A stretch of 64,000 nt of DNA. Origin: Benincasa hispida. Its lineage: Eukaryota > Streptophyta > Magnoliopsida > Cucurbitales > Cucurbitaceae. Made by a program: the position numbers and the translations under genes. The stretch lies in assembly GCF_009727055.1 (NCBI RefSeq), contig NC_052350.1, positions 37,760,649 through 37,824,648 on the forward strand. The letters are read 5' to 3'. The number at the start of each line of letters is the position of its first letter. Within the stretch, counting starts at the first letter, position 1. Positions 11,171 through 23,762 of the stretch are shown piece after piece. The notes below the pieces were generated by a model that had not been told where the DNA came from, did not search any database, and saw nothing but the letters and a program-made list of their open reading frames with translations.

Positions 11171-11680
11171 TTTTTTATTATAAAGTATGTACCATGATTG
11201 AAGATGATAGTTCTAGAGAATGAGAAAAATAGAAGAAGAGGTAAAAGAGTATTGAAGAAGAGAGTGAAAACAAAGAAGTGTTAGGCCATAGATTAAAGTA
11301 GAGGAGAGATGTGAAATAGGGTGTAGATAAACAAATTTCATCTATTTACTAACGCTAAGGGTATTTTCAATTTTTTTCCAAAGATTAAATATATTAATGC
11401 AACTTTTGAAATTCAACAACATTTTTTAAACGAGGTGCTAACAATTTCCATTCATATATAACTATAAGGGTATTTATTATTATTATTATTATTTTAAAAA
11501 AACTTTAAGGGATGAAACTTTGAATGTTTAGGAGTATTTTGCGGGAAAAAATTGTGATAAAGATATTTCTAATCTTTTTTAAAAACTTAAGGGTATTAAT
11601 AAAACTTTTAAAAGTTCAAGGTTAGTTTTGAAATTGGATCAAAATTGAGGACATTTCTATAATTTAGCTTAATAAAAATG

Positions 11681-12132
11681 TTATAAAAATTAGGAAAATT
11701 GTATTGTATGACAAATACATCTTAAGAAACCAAAGCTATGAGATTTCAACTTTTTTTGTAATTGTAGATGTGATAATCCCATAGAAATCAGATAACAATC
11801 ACACAAAAATCAGATAACAATCAATTTTTCAGGCGAATGTGTTTTTGACATGTTTGCAAAAAAGAAAAATCTAGAGACACGTGTCTAATTTTATTTTTTA
11901 TTTTTTTTGTTAAAATGGCAATTACCCCTAAAATTTGTGTAAATTAATAATTAGGTTGTTTTTATTGCCAAATAAAGCTATAGATATTGTTTTGGTGTGT
12001 ATATATTTATATTTATATTGAAGTCAATACATATTAATTCATAAAATTAATGTCAAACCTAGTTTAATCTTTGGTTATAATAAGGATTTTGTTAAACATA
12101 AAAGGAAAAAAAAAAAAAAAAGAGGAAAGGTA
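11681..12132. other. Spacer, no gene seen
   Basis: AT-rich, with a short direct repeat CAGATAACAATCA (about 11787 and 11811) and a poly-A run at about 12105-12121. Confidence 0.45.
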
Positions 12133-12204
12133 TGCGTTTAAAGGGAGCCGAACCCGGGTCTATTGCTCAAAAGGCAAATATCCAAAACGTTGGACTACAA
12201 GCGC
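12133..12204 (-). pseudogene. tRNA-Gly-derived pseudogene, anticodon changed to UUU
   Basis: 72 nt, the same length as the intact tRNA-Gly gene, and alignable end to end. The anticodon loop is CTTTTGA, so a naive reading gives UUU (Lys). Several stems are damaged: a C-A mismatch in the acceptor stem, a broken T-stem (CCGGG against CCCTT) and a D-arm changed to AACGTTTTGGAT. This is most simply a decayed tRNA-Gly, not a tRNA-Lys. A CCACGTGTCA G-box-like motif lies immediately upstream. Confidence 0.75.
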
Positions 12205-12791
12205 CACGTGTCAAGGAATTCTAAAATTTAACACACTATTCTATTTTTTATATTGTGTCTTGCATTTTCTTACATTAGGATTTATTATTATTATTATTAT
12301 TATTTAACTAATATTGACTAAAATTAATGTTAAAATGATTAAATTTAAGATTTATTCAAACTATGGAAACTAAAATAGAATGAAGCTTAAAGTAAAAGAT
12401 ACCGTAATGATATTTTAATTTAAATATTATTTAGTAAGTCATAATCAATTTATTGAGGACAATGAACTTGTAGTAATTTATGCTTAAATTATAGTAAACG
12501 ATTTATATGTATTATCTCAATGGAGGACGAAGATCTATTCAAATCTTTATGCTCCTATAAATTATATAAAATCATCATAAGCATCTAAAGTTTCTTTATT
12601 ATTATTATTATTTTACAACATAGGATGAAGATCTTGTACCTTAAGAGATGACTTAATCATTGAGCTATATACTTTTCTTTTTTAAGTTTCATTATATAGA
12701 ATGAAAATTTTGAACTTCTAACTTTTTGGTTGAGAGTTTACATTTTATATCAATAAAACTTCTAAATATCTAAAACATTCAAATATTTCTT
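12205..12791. other. AT-rich spacer with (ATT)n runs
   Basis: (ATT)n tracts lie near 12282-12303 and 12597-12613. No gene seen. Confidence 0.5.
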
Positions 12792-13349
12792 TAGGGGTGT
12801 ACACTAGTTTGGTTGGGTTTGGTTGAGAGTGTTTTTTAGACCAACTCAAAAATTTGGGTTCATTTGACTGGCAACCCAAAAGACTCGAAATAGAGTCTCT
12901 AATTAAACCCAACCTAACTCTTAAAATTTCGGTTGTGTTGTGGGGTTACAACTTATTTTTTCCTTATTTATTTAAAATATGTAAATTTATATACAACACA
13001 TTGCTAATAACTAAAATCTCATAAAATTCAAATGTAAAAAACTAAACTTTAACATCATCCTAACAAATTTTAAACAAATACGAACATCTTAATAATTTTA
13101 AAAGAAAAATATTAAAAATTCATAAATTCAATAACCCAAATAATGAAACTTTAAACAAATATATATATATATATATAATTCGGGTTGCAATCTAATTTTT
13201 TATATAGCCAACTCGAGACCAAACTTAATCCACCAAAAATAGAAAAAGTTCAATCCAAGTTAACCCAAAAACAAAACTAAATTAATCCAACCTTTATAGT
13301 TTGGATTAGATTGTCCGGATGGTTCGGATTGTCGGATTTTTTGAACAAA
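12792..13349. mobile_element. hAT-like non-autonomous element
   Basis: Begins TAGGGGTGTACACTAGTTTG, a start common to plant hAT-type MITEs. It has GGTTGGGTTTGG-rich left and CAACCC/TAACCC-rich internal segments that can fold back. The flanks TATTTCTT (12784-12791) and TATTCCTT (13350-13357) match at 7 of 8 positions, fitting an 8-bp hAT duplication. The right TIR (TTTTTGAACAAA) is eroded. Confidence 0.5.
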
Positions 13350-13357
13350 TATTCCTT

Positions 13358-15714
13358 AATGTTTTGATTTTTTTTTTTTTTTTTTCTATCATTGACAGGT
13401 ATTCAAGTTGGAAAAACTCTGTCCAATATTAAAAAAAAAAATGGTACTCTCACAGTGAATGGGGAAAGTTTAGACTAAAATGTAAAGGAAATAACAAATT
13501 ATATGTGTTAGGACAACAGATCTCTTTATAATCTCCATATATATCTCCATATTTATGATTATCCTATACCATGTTTTTAAATATCGATAATTATTACGAG
13601 AGTTTATGCATATTTTCACTGTTTGATATCACAACTTTGTCGTATAACCACTTTAATTAAAAGAATTTCAATGTAGAAAAAATAAACATTATTAAATTAA
13701 AAGGTGTAAAAGAAAATGAGAAGGTAAAGAAATTCTACCTCAAATTATATAACGTAGAATTCGATTATCAACCTGATAACATTCTTAATTTTTTTAACCA
13801 TTTCTTATTTTTTGTTTTTTTTGTTCCCTTTCTAAATAAAGAAAAATAAAATCGTATTTGATAAATTTTTCTTATTTGTTTTCGTTTAGAATTCCATATC
13901 TAAATAAAGATTGAAAGAATCAAATAGATTTCGATTATCTGTTTAATAAATTTTTATTTCTTTTTTTAATCGTTGCTCATATTTTGTTTCATTTTTTAAA
14001 TAAAGAAAAATAGAATCGTGTGTGATAACTTTTTTTTTTTTAATGTTTTGATTTTCTTTTTCATTTCTATTTAATGGAAAACGATGCATAAACATGTTTC
14101 TAATCGTGTCTTGTTTTTTATTCCTTTTGTAGACCCTTAATTTTTTTTGATATTTTCTTTATTATTTTTGTACTTTTGTTAATATTTGCAATATTGTAAT
14201 AATTAGAAATTTGCTAGCATTTATGTATTAGTTGGAGTTGGCCTATTGATCATGGTCGTCTAAATTGGCCACTAGAGAATGTCGCAAGAATGACAGCGAT
14301 CGTTGCAGGTGGTGGTTGATGAGTGGAGTCATTAAAGACAATGGAAGGAAAGATAAAAGAGTTGAGTTGAAGTGAGTTAGTAAAAATAATTGATTTAAAA
14401 AAACCGTGGACCAAACATTAAATTGATAATTTTTATCAACTCAATTTAACTTATGTTGCTGAGCCAAATACACTATACAAGCACTTGTAAAGTTTTTTTT
14501 TTATATTATTTTTTAAACTTAGTAGAAAGGTTGTTTGAAACATATATTATTCAAATATCATAGTTTAGTTGATAAAAAAAATATAATAAAATGGATAGAT
14601 CTTCATCTCTTTAAGAGACGACAAAGTGACTTTTTTTTTTTTTTCTCTATTGTCGTAACTGCAAAAGACGAGAAATGCATGAGTTATGAAGTTGGTATGG
14701 TGGTTGAAGTATCCTATTTGGAACAAATGGTCATGAGTTTGGGCACCTTAAAATGCCACTCTTTTTTTCAGGGTTATATTCCAATTTATTCTTTAAACAA
14801 ATTAACAATCAAATGTGTAATTTAGCCATACTAATGCTTAATTAACTTTTTAAAGGAAGTAAATCGGAAGATAATATATTTTGTTAAATATATAATATTC
14901 AATTACCTTAACATGATCAATACTTATTTAAATTTAAATTTATTTTAAAAATAAAGTATATTGGAGTATAATTTATTTTTTAAAGTAATAAAATTTAAGA
15001 AAATTCAATATAACTAGCTCAAGAATAAACGGTACATATATTGAAAAAGAAAAAAGGAAAGATAACAAAAGAAGAAATGAGGATGAAAGAAAAGTTACAT
15101 TTGGTTCCGGCAAGAGACATTGATCTACCATTTTATTTTAAAAGTTTCAACATATTTTCAAATTTAAAAACAACAATTTTCTTAATAAAAATTCTTTAAA
15201 GTTTGAAATCTATCGAACACAAAACTAAAAGCTTATTTAATAATGGGATGATTTTAAAATTTTGAGAATAGAAGAACGAACATTGAAAATTTATAGACTA
15301 AACCTATTATTTAATCTTTAATTAACTTAAAAAATATTTACGGCAATAGTCATGTGCATGTGGTATTAAGCCAAATTTTGAAAAAAAATATATATTTGAA
15401 GGTATGTGGAATAAAAGTATACATTCTTTAGTATAAATTTGAAATTTAGTTTTCTGAAATGTGTTAAGAGTGAATCATGCAATTGTAAGTATATCAAAAT
15501 TATTCTCTCACCACAAAATTGTTTTCTCATTTACCTTCAATGCATAAAATGAAATTCGCACCAATCATTAAATTTTTAACCACCAAGATTGTCTATTGAA
15601 ATGTTTCATACGTGAACTATCAATCATTTCATAGCGAATTCCTTTCCTTTAATTCCATCGGAAGAGCTTTCTCTATCGATCTCATTATTAGAGGCGATCA
15701 ATATTCTCAACGAT
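13358..15714. other. AT-rich spacer upstream of the bHLH gene
   Basis: Between 13830 and 14050 three loose units share TAAATAAAGAAAAATA..ATCGT..TGATAA, a degenerate tandem array of about 70-95 bases. Around 14280-14330 is a small GC-richer patch. The ORFs at 14535-14825 and 15624-15911 show no domain; the latter is antisense to bHLH exon 1. I see no clear TATA box for the bHLH gene. Confidence 0.4.
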
Positions 15715-17112
15715 ATGGCATATGTTAGCTCTGGACATGACGAATTATGCACGATCGAAGAAGATATCAACACCACATCGATAACGGACCAACACCTACC
15801 TAATGATGAATTCACCGAATACAAATCCAAGAACCTCCTTTCAGAGAGACGACGGAGGCAGAAGCTTAGCAATAAGCTTTTGTTACTACGTAGCACTGTT
15901 CCCATCATCACAAATGTAACATCCCTAAAATGTCTTCATTAATTCATTAATTTCTATAGCTGAACAATTTCAAATCATAATCTTACTTTCTGATTTATTT
16001 TTTTCCTTTCAGATGAACAAAGCAACCATTATCGAGGATGCTATAACTTACATCCAACAGCTACAGAAGATGGTTAACATCCTCAAAGACCAGCTTGTAG
16101 AATTAGAAGATTCATCAACAAAAGTTGTATGGCCAACACCAAGCCATAATAATATAGCATCAACACACTTAATCCAAAATTATGTTCAGGTTTGCCCTCA
16201 TTATCTATTTCATAATGTATGTTGAAATGCTTTGAGTCTGATAAATGATATGCTTCGACGGTCAAATATCAAAGTCTAAGTTGAATTTGTAAGACGTAGA
16301 TGTAGTTAATAAACCTTGTATATCTCTGTGGTGTCATTCCTCTAATGTTTTACATATTTTATTTTCTTTATTTGTCGATTTCAAAATTAAACAGACGGAC
16401 GTGAGGGTTTCTCAAATTGAGGAACACAAACTTTGGATTAAAGTACTTTTCCAGAAGCGAAAAGGCGCATTCACTAAATTAATTAAAGCTTTGGATTCTC
16501 TTGGCTTTGAACTAATTGATACGAGTATCACAACTGTAAAACGAGTCGTTGTTGTGATCACCATCATCAATATCAATGTAAGTCCTCAAGATATTCTAAA
16601 AATTAAGCTAATTTAAATTCTACATTTACCAATACTTAACTTAAGTTACTTAGTTTTGTTACCTATTTTATTTTATAACCATGTTTTAAAGATTATTCAA
16701 ATGAAACTCGAATTCATTATATATTGGATGATGTACTTGAAAACTATAGTAAAGAAATTAAGAGAAAACGAGTACAACTAGAATTCGAGCGGGCTGATAA
16801 TCAACCACCACTCTTTCAATGGTTAGTGGTTATTGAACCAAGGTTGCAGTCGCTCTCGGTTCCTAGTCTTAGGTCTTCGTAGTAGAAGTCCTTCGTAACG
16901 ATCAACAGCTCTGGATGGAAAAAAATGAATGATAAATTTAGAGTAATATTGGATGAAGATTTAGTATGTTTGATTATATTATCAGTTTTTGTAAAGAAAA
17001 AAGAGTTTCTCTTATATATACTTTTTAATATTTTATTTATTAGGGGAACTTTTGGAAGTCAACTGCTCAGCAAACTAAAGAGTTGCTGCTTGAGATCGTC
17101 AATGGATTTTAA
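15715..17112 (+). CDS. DYT1-like: DYT1-like bHLH transcription factor, four exons
   Basis: Exons 15715-15915, 16013-16189, 16395-16577 and 17044-17112 join in phase 0 at every junction, with GT..AG introns, to give 209 residues. The basic region is at about 38-50 (KNLLSERRRRQKL: Asn, Glu and Arg at the DNA-contact positions) and the helix-loop-helix at about 51-93 (LRSTVPIITN, then MNKATIIEDAITYIQQLQ). A C-terminal ACT-like fold spans about 128-207 (HKLWIKVLFQKRKGAFTKLI, LGFELIDTSITT, TKELLLEIVNGF). Arabidopsis DYSFUNCTIONAL TAPETUM 1 is about the same length (207), with the same spacing and matching C-terminal blocks. DYT1 is a nuclear factor needed for early tapetum development and pollen formation; this role is inferred by similarity. 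The start is the first ATG, with G at +4. Splice sites are predicted by reading, not from transcripts. Another subfamily member close to DYT1 cannot be excluded. Confidence 0.85.
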
Positions 17113-18010
17113 AGACATTACATATGCGCACAATCATATACAATATGCTTTTGAGATATTTCTACTTAATTTTTAAACTTTTTATTTAATTAGAAGTGGC
17201 ATATTCCAAACACTATCATTATAGTTTTGTAAGAGTTTAACTACTTAGAAAATGTAACTTCCGGCTTCACATGGCTTTGTCCTTCAAATAATGTTACTCA
17301 TTACTAGGTCCTAATAGTACGTTTGAAGATATAATATATATCAAAGTTTGTTTCCTAGTTTTTAACTTCGAATAAAATAAAATAAAATTGATAAGGATGA
17401 TGGAACCTCCACATAGTATTGTCCACTTTAACATAAACTTTCGTGATTTTGGTTGTGATTTCATGCAAAAGGTCACAAAATACCGATGGAGATATATAAT
17501 TGTTCACATGTTAGAATGTTTTGAATTTGTTATTTGACATTTCGAACAATCAAATACGGAGCAAGTCGAGGTCTAGGTGTAAGAACATAATTGATTTTTC
17601 AATTTAAAAGTAAAGAGTTAAAAAAGAGAGAAATTGAATTGGGAATCATTGGTAAAAAGGAAAAGAGAGAGAGATTGAGAGATTAAAAATGGGTAGTTTA
17701 GCATAAAATCTTAGAGGTATTGGAGATAGAACAAGTGGTCATGGGTTAAAATTTCATATGGTAGGTTTTCTTTTTTGTTTAATAAAATTTCCAAGTTTTA
17801 TGGGTCTTCTTCCTTGTTTATTTGTTTTTTTTAAAGTTGATTTTGGATGTGTTACGAGAAAAAGAAGGTAAAAGACGAGTTGGAATTTATTTTCAAGGGC
17901 ATAAAGGTTGGAAAAATATCTCATATCTAATTTGTTAAGTTAAATAGAAAGAAAAAAAAAAAAAAAAAAAAAAAAACAAGAATCAGCCTTTGCCATGGAG
18001 TTATGGCAAA
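17113..18010. other. Spacer downstream of the bHLH gene
   Basis: AT-rich, no coding signal. A poly-A tract of more than 20 bases lies near 17951-17976, just left of the hAT element. Confidence 0.5.
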
Positions 18011-18762
18011 CTATGAAGTACAAATATAGATACGGCTATACGATAGAAATACGATCGGGTACGGCGATTCGTCAATTTCTAAAAAATTAAAATACGGATA
18101 CGTCTAAGGATACATCATTTTTTTTATACATTTTTATAATATATATGTTTCTAAAAATTGAGGATACTAATACGTTGAAAATACATTTTTTTTTTCTTTA
18201 AGAAAATATAGGATATAGATAAATTTAGCATACAAATTAATAACAATAGCACAAAATAGAATACAAACACTAAAATGCAATATAAAAAAAGCAACATCTA
18301 TGATGTTGAACTACAATAGTTAATAAAATACAATAGAAAAGTGACTCATACGAGGGAGAAGTATGAAGATAAACGAAGAATTTCTTCATTGAATTGTTGA
18401 AGATATCCAAATGGTTTATATTTTGATGGACTTTGTGGGGATTCAAATGTGAAGATGAAGATTATATGATTCTAGTCTAGGGTTTGGTCCGTTATTTATT
18501 ATTTTTCTTTTAGTTTTGGACTCGAGTAGTGAGCTTTTTAAATAGGTTACCTAATTTTAGATTGGGAAAGTGTCTTTTTTCTTTTAAAAAAAGTACACAT
18601 AGAAATAGATACGTCAAATCGCGTGTCAGATACGTATTTGAAAAGTATCTGAAAATATAGATACGTCAAATTGAGTGTCAGATACGTATTTAGGAAGTAT
18701 CGGTATCTTATACGTGTCTGATACTGATTCTTTGTCTCACATGAAGTATCTGTACTTCATAG
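18011..18762. mobile_element. Non-autonomous hAT element
   Basis: Terminal inverted repeats CTATGAAGTACAAATA (left) and CTATGAAGTACAGATA (reverse complement of right). The element is flanked by ATGGCAAA (18003-18010) and ATGACAAA (18763-18770), an 8-bp duplication with one mismatch, the hAT hallmark. The subterminal regions carry repeated GATACG/ATACGTATT motifs, probable transposase-binding repeats. No transposase is encoded. Confidence 0.8.
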
Positions 18763-20134
18763 ATGACAAAGAATAGAGAGAAAGATAAATTGAAGGTTTT
18801 AAAAATAAAAAAAAAAAAATGGGAAGTTATCATGTTGGAGAAGAACCAATAGGAAAAATAGAATTTGGAATCCTTGTAGGTTGGAAAGAAAAAAAAAATG
18901 GTTTATTTAAGTGAAAATGGTGTGAAAAAGGGATTAATGTCACGAATAATATAGTTTATAAATGTAATGACTTAAATAGTTTACTTCATAAACAAATTTT
19001 AGAATTACGGTAGAAGTGTAAAGTATTGACAAATATAAGATAGGAAAATTGTGTGCTTGTCATGTAAGACTCGTACATGATTTTCTATCGATCCACGCAC
19101 TAGCCACCGTATGCTTGTCATATAGGACTTGTAAACCTCATCCATGGTTTAGGGTCTTTGATTATTTTTTTAATTTTCTTTCTTTCCTTTTAAATTTTGA
19201 TTGAAACATGTTTAAATAAAAGGCAAACAAGTGATGATTTCGTCCTCTCTTGTCAATAATTCATTTCATTTATTGACTTTATTTGATAATATTCATACAA
19301 GTCTTTTTTTAAAAAAATAATATTCTTGCACCTTTGTCCCTCCAAATATCAACACCTTCGTCCTACAACTCTATAATTATTAAGAACTTTGTTCTATATT
19401 AGGAGAAAATTTTTAGTACTATAATTGTATGGAAACTTTTCTATATTATCTTCATTTGTTGCTTGTCATAAACGTAGCATTTATGAATTATATCGGGTCT
19501 ACAAAATAAATTCATAACAAAGTAATAAATTATTTAATAACGTGTCAAATAATGAATGAGGGTAATATATACTATAGTAGTACTAGATTTTTTTCCCTAT
19601 ATTAGTATAGCTTCTAAATAATTGCTAGTAATGTACGTTCACAAAAAATTAGTAGTCATAAAGAATAGATTAGTGTTTGATAAATTAAAAAGAAAAAAGA
19701 AATCCTTTGATCCCTAGATTTTAGGTTTAGTATCTATTTGGTTCATATTTTTTAAAATCTAACACTTTTTGGTCATAATGTTTCAATAATATGCAGAATT
19801 TTAATTCTTTAAATAATAGAACCGTTAGTGAGTTAAGAGAAGGTGGATTAAGATGATTGAGCTAATTTAAAACCTAAATTAAGTTTTTTCCTCCCGCCTT
19901 CCATTAAGTCACTTAAAATAGTGTTTGGCCCACTAAGTATATTCGGCTTGAATGCGATGTATGCTTGTAGTTAAATACTTTTTTCCAAAGATGTGGGTGA
20001 ACTAAAATAAAGGTGACAAGATAACTCTATAAAAAGAAGAAAAAGAAGAAGAATAAGATGAAAATGAGAAAATGAATGCTTTGCAACCGTGTTGAACAAA
20101 TTTGAGGAAGTGTAATCCATATGATCATGACCTA
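18763..20134. other. AT-rich spacer
   Basis: A ~22-base phrase TGCTTGTCAT.TA.GACT.GTA occurs twice (about 19053 and 19111). No gene seen. Confidence 0.5.
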
Positions 20135-20268
20135 TATTACAAAAATTTTACCTGTTTCGATATTTTTTTCCCACACATTCATTTTCATTGATATAAACGT
20201 ATTTATCTCGACGAAAATTTAATGCGTCGGTCAAAATAGAGTAACGTGCATATTTTTTTAAAAAATTT

Positions 20269-20577
20269 ATGCCAACGAAAATTGAAACTTTTTCCGACAA
20301 AAATATGTGTGGGGAAAAGTCTTTAAAAACTTCCTTCTTCTTTCCCCCCAATTTTTTTCCTTTCTCTTTCCCTTCCCCCAACCCCACCGGTCAAATCCCC
20401 TCCCCCCAGCGATTCAAATTCTATTATTTTCCCCTTTTCCCTCCATTCTTTACACAAACGGCCACCGCTCCAACACCGAATGCCAACGTAGGCTACCTCC
20501 GCATGTCGCCGTACACTACCAACATGCACTACGGTCGCATGCACTGGTTGGTTCTTCTTCTCTTTTCTTTTTTCTAA
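20269..20577 (+). other. Proline/phenylalanine-rich ORF in the CACTA-like element, function unknown
   Basis: A 102-codon open frame, locally GC- and C-rich, giving a Pro/Phe/Ser-rich N-terminal half (FPFSFPSPNPTG) and an HYGRMHW end. An overlapping frame (20307-20669, 120 codons) is also open, as is the minus strand, so openness may just reflect composition. It has no known domain. It could be a captured first exon carried by the element. Confidence 0.25.
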
Positions 20578-21269
20578 TAAATGTTATTCGTAGGTTGTGT
20601 CTGTGTTATTATTCTAATAAAGGGTTTTGTTTCATATTGGAATTAGGATATTCATTTGTTTATGAATGAAATTATTATTCTATTTTTGGCTTGTATATGG
20701 ATGGATATAATGGAGGATGAATTATTTGGGTATTTTGATTTTAATTTTGTACATGAGATTCATTTGTTAATATTGAAGTTTAATCTTTCATTTTTATGGA
20801 TATAATATGCTTTAAGTTTTAAAATGAAATTTCTAAGGATATTTGAAGCAAATTAACAAAATTTCACACTTTTTACTTGCTAGTGTTAAATCACCGGTTG
20901 ACCCAAAAAACTTAATTTGATAGCTAAAGGTAAATTTGATATCCTATCATCTAAAAAAAAACTCTAGTAAAGAGTCGTTTTGTTTGATTGATTAAAAAGA
21001 TTGAGAGGAAAAATGAAAACTTTGAAAAAAAAGAATTAGAAAATGGAAAACATTTGACCCTTTAGCTTCATTTATTTAGCTTTTATCAATAAAGATTCAC
21101 AATCGTAAATATTTGACCCTATTTCTTTACTAATATTCTCGTCACATGCTTAATGCAGACTAACCCTTCTATAAAGTAAGAAAGAACACTAGAAATGTAG
21201 TGATTTCTCTCTTGTTCTCATCATAAAGACCAAAATTTAGAGCTAATGGAATATCTCCTTCATATAGCC

Positions 21270-21759
21270 AGAAGTTAATTTGGTGGTTGTGTGGCTATCC
21301 TGCGTTATGGTAGTCATTTCAAATATGAGCGTTATAGTGGATTTAGGAACTTCATTTGTTCGTTTTATGGCTATCCTGCAGTTATGATAGCCACTTTAAA
21401 TATGTGTTTTTAGTGTACTTGTTGCTACTTTGTGGTTTAAATGACGTTTAGGTGGAACTACGACACACTCGTAGCTTGGAGGGGAGATGTATATGTTGTA
21501 ATTATTTTTTAGATTATCTAGAAGCCTAATTGTGCAGTTTAAAAGAACTTTGTTCTTGGATTTATTTGTAGGGATCCAAGAGTTGAGTTATATGCTTTTA
21601 GGACTATCGAATGACGGGTTTATCCTTGAAAGAAATTTAGCTGGATTTAAAGGGGAGGGATTCACTTCAACGCTTTCTATGCATTTGTTGCTACTTTGTG
21701 GTTTAAATGGTGTTTAAGTAGAACTAGGACACGTTCATAGCTTGGGAGGAGAGGGGGGG
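21270..21759 (+). repeat. Tandem repeat, ~268-bp unit, first part
   Basis: The block TTGCTACTTTGTGGTTTAAA followed by a TAGGTGGAACTACGACACACTCGTAGCTTGGAGGGGA-type stretch occurs at about 21421 and 21688. The shorter phrase GGCTATCCTGC occurs at about 21292 and 21367. A related third unit, starting GGGGATGTATATGTTGTAAT, resumes at 23763 beyond the inserted LTR. Confidence 0.6.
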
Positions 21760-23758
21760 TGATGGAATACACAAGCATGCAACGGAAGCAAACAGAATCA
21801 ATAAGCACTCTAATTATATTTAATTTGAGTTCTAAAGCATGCATTTTTAGAAAACATAAGTGGGTTTCATGTTACATACCTTTTGATGATTTCTTCCAAT
21901 TCAAAGTTGTTCTTTACACGAATTCAGCTCCAAATCAATCGTGAACCATCAAGAGATCTTCTCTTCTATTCTCATCCTTGAATTTGAGTGGTGGAACTCA
22001 GATTTGTGCGAATTTGTGAGGTAAATTTTATGGGTTTGAGAGTGTGAAGCAGATGAACTTTTGAAAACTAATTCTTAGCTTCATCTTCTTCCAACTTCTT
22101 CAAATCTGAGTGTTTTTATCACTCAGCAACATGCAAACAACCATTAGCAATCAGATTCCCATAAGCTAGTTGATGAATAAGTGGAATTAGGTGGGATAGC
22201 AAGGAGATTACACCTCCTACTATGTGTATTTTGGGATATTCCCACTAAAACACAATTATCTAATTTCTAATTTGTATTTAAAAATTTCAATTAATTCATA
22301 AATTAACTAAATTTTGATTTAATTAATTCATAATTAATTAATCTAAAATACCAAAATCCAATTTCTTAAATTAAATTTGAATTTGAAGATTCATTTGCTT
22401 TTAATTTTAATATCAAATATTAAATTAATCACACACCTAATTTTAAACATGAATCCTATTCATGTAATTAATATCTAAATCAATATTTTCCAATTTCGTT
22501 TAATTTCAACAAATTAAACGTTTGATTATATCAAATATAATGATACAAACCCTAATTTGAATTTGAACTTATTCAAATTCAAACCCTAATTTCAATTTGA
22601 ACATTTTCAAATTAAAATTCAATTTGAACAATTCAAATTGATACCATTCCAAATTCACTCAATTTAGTAATTCAAGATATTCATATTTTATGAGCTAGTA
22701 GAGAGACTTTATGGACTTACAGGTCATGAGCTCCAACGATTTAAGATTAATTGGCTAAAACTCTTTAGACCAAATTAATCAGTATTTGTAAACTATCAAG
22801 TCACACCACTATAGCTCGATAGTTGCACTCTCCTCACTGTAGATATATTTGTGTCCACATGATTTAACTATAACTAGTAAGTCGACTATTCACTGGCTAT
22901 TCGTAATAACGCTTGGGTCAATATGTTGTTTTACCCCCGATATTATGTCTTGTTCCTTAAGTTCCAACTAATCATCTAATAAACAATTGGTTTATAATCT
23001 AATCATTAAACTGAATCCTTCTCGGGTTAGTGAGAGGGTGGGCCCCCTTGTTCAAGACCTGAATACAATACTTAAGAGAACAACCTTTCTCCTATCCCTA
23101 AATTGGGTAGGCGTGAATTCCATCTTACACCCTATGTCCTCAACTATCTACCCGGTCTTACCCCTGAAATGAGAAGCTTATTGAGCCGGCGCTGTTGAGC
23201 CAACCCCCACCCATGCAAATCTAAGGATAATCCCGAATAAATAGGAGTTCATAGTTAGCTCAAGATTAAGATCGAGTTACCTAGGTCATCTAAGCAAAAT
23301 AGTCACTCTTAAATAGTAAACAACTTTATTTATAAAGTAAGAGTGACTTATTTCTTGGTCCGATCTTATGCAAACTCATTACATAGGACACCCTCACTCC
23401 TCATGTCAATACATGAATGAATCTGGATTAATTCGTTTGTAGTACCTTTACAACAACTTGTAACAACAACAGAGTAAGCTACATCCAATAGTGTTGTTAT
23501 CAAAATAAAGTACCCAACCTTAATCATACACTATGAAACATTTTTGCTTATTTACTCGAATTTGATCCATTTTTATGTCTCGACATAAAGTTCAAGTATT
23601 CATATAATAGTCATGGATCTTAATTTATTGGATTTAGATTTTATGAATGCAATTAATAGATTCAATAACAACTTTATTGAAGAAATATTGAATAACATCT
23701 TTATTGATAATAGAATGTGTTTAACTATACAAACTACGAGTTTTAGGACACACAAACT
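21760..23758 (-). repeat. Near-complete family A LTR (solo)
   Basis: The left end TGATGGAATACACAAGCATG corresponds to the left end at 37724, and the right end reads AGGACACACAAACTA, the degraded complement of the LTR start. At about 2.0 kb it is the fullest copy and gives the family length. No internal retroelement sequence is attached on either side, so it is a solo LTR. It interrupts the ~268-bp tandem repeat. Confidence 0.75.
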
Positions 23759-23762
23759 AATA

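Larger units (their letters stand above)
9988..11680. repeat. Long-TIR non-autonomous element (family D, copy 1)
   Basis: The left ~250 bases (starting ATGCTAAATTAAAGAAAATA) recur as an imperfect inverted repeat at the right end (ending near ATTTAGCTTAATAAA). Shared phrases within the arms are 'AAACTTTTAAAA', 'AATACTCC' and 'TTAAAAAAG'. The interior aligns in the same order with 59484-60400, including the AAGCATTTAAGTTCTAA stretch and a purine-rich GAAGAAGAGAGTGAA block. A MITE (10557-10860) and an (ATT)n run lie inside. No transposase ORF is present. The superfamily is unassigned. Confidence 0.5.

Noticed and set aside
12133..12204. tRNA-Lys(UUU) gene
   Set aside because: The sequence aligns to tRNA-Gly throughout, and the acceptor, D and T arms are damaged.
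15624..15911. Minus-strand 95-codon ORF antisense to bHLH exon 1
   Set aside because: The sense strand carries the conserved domain with correct splice sites; the antisense frame has no domain.
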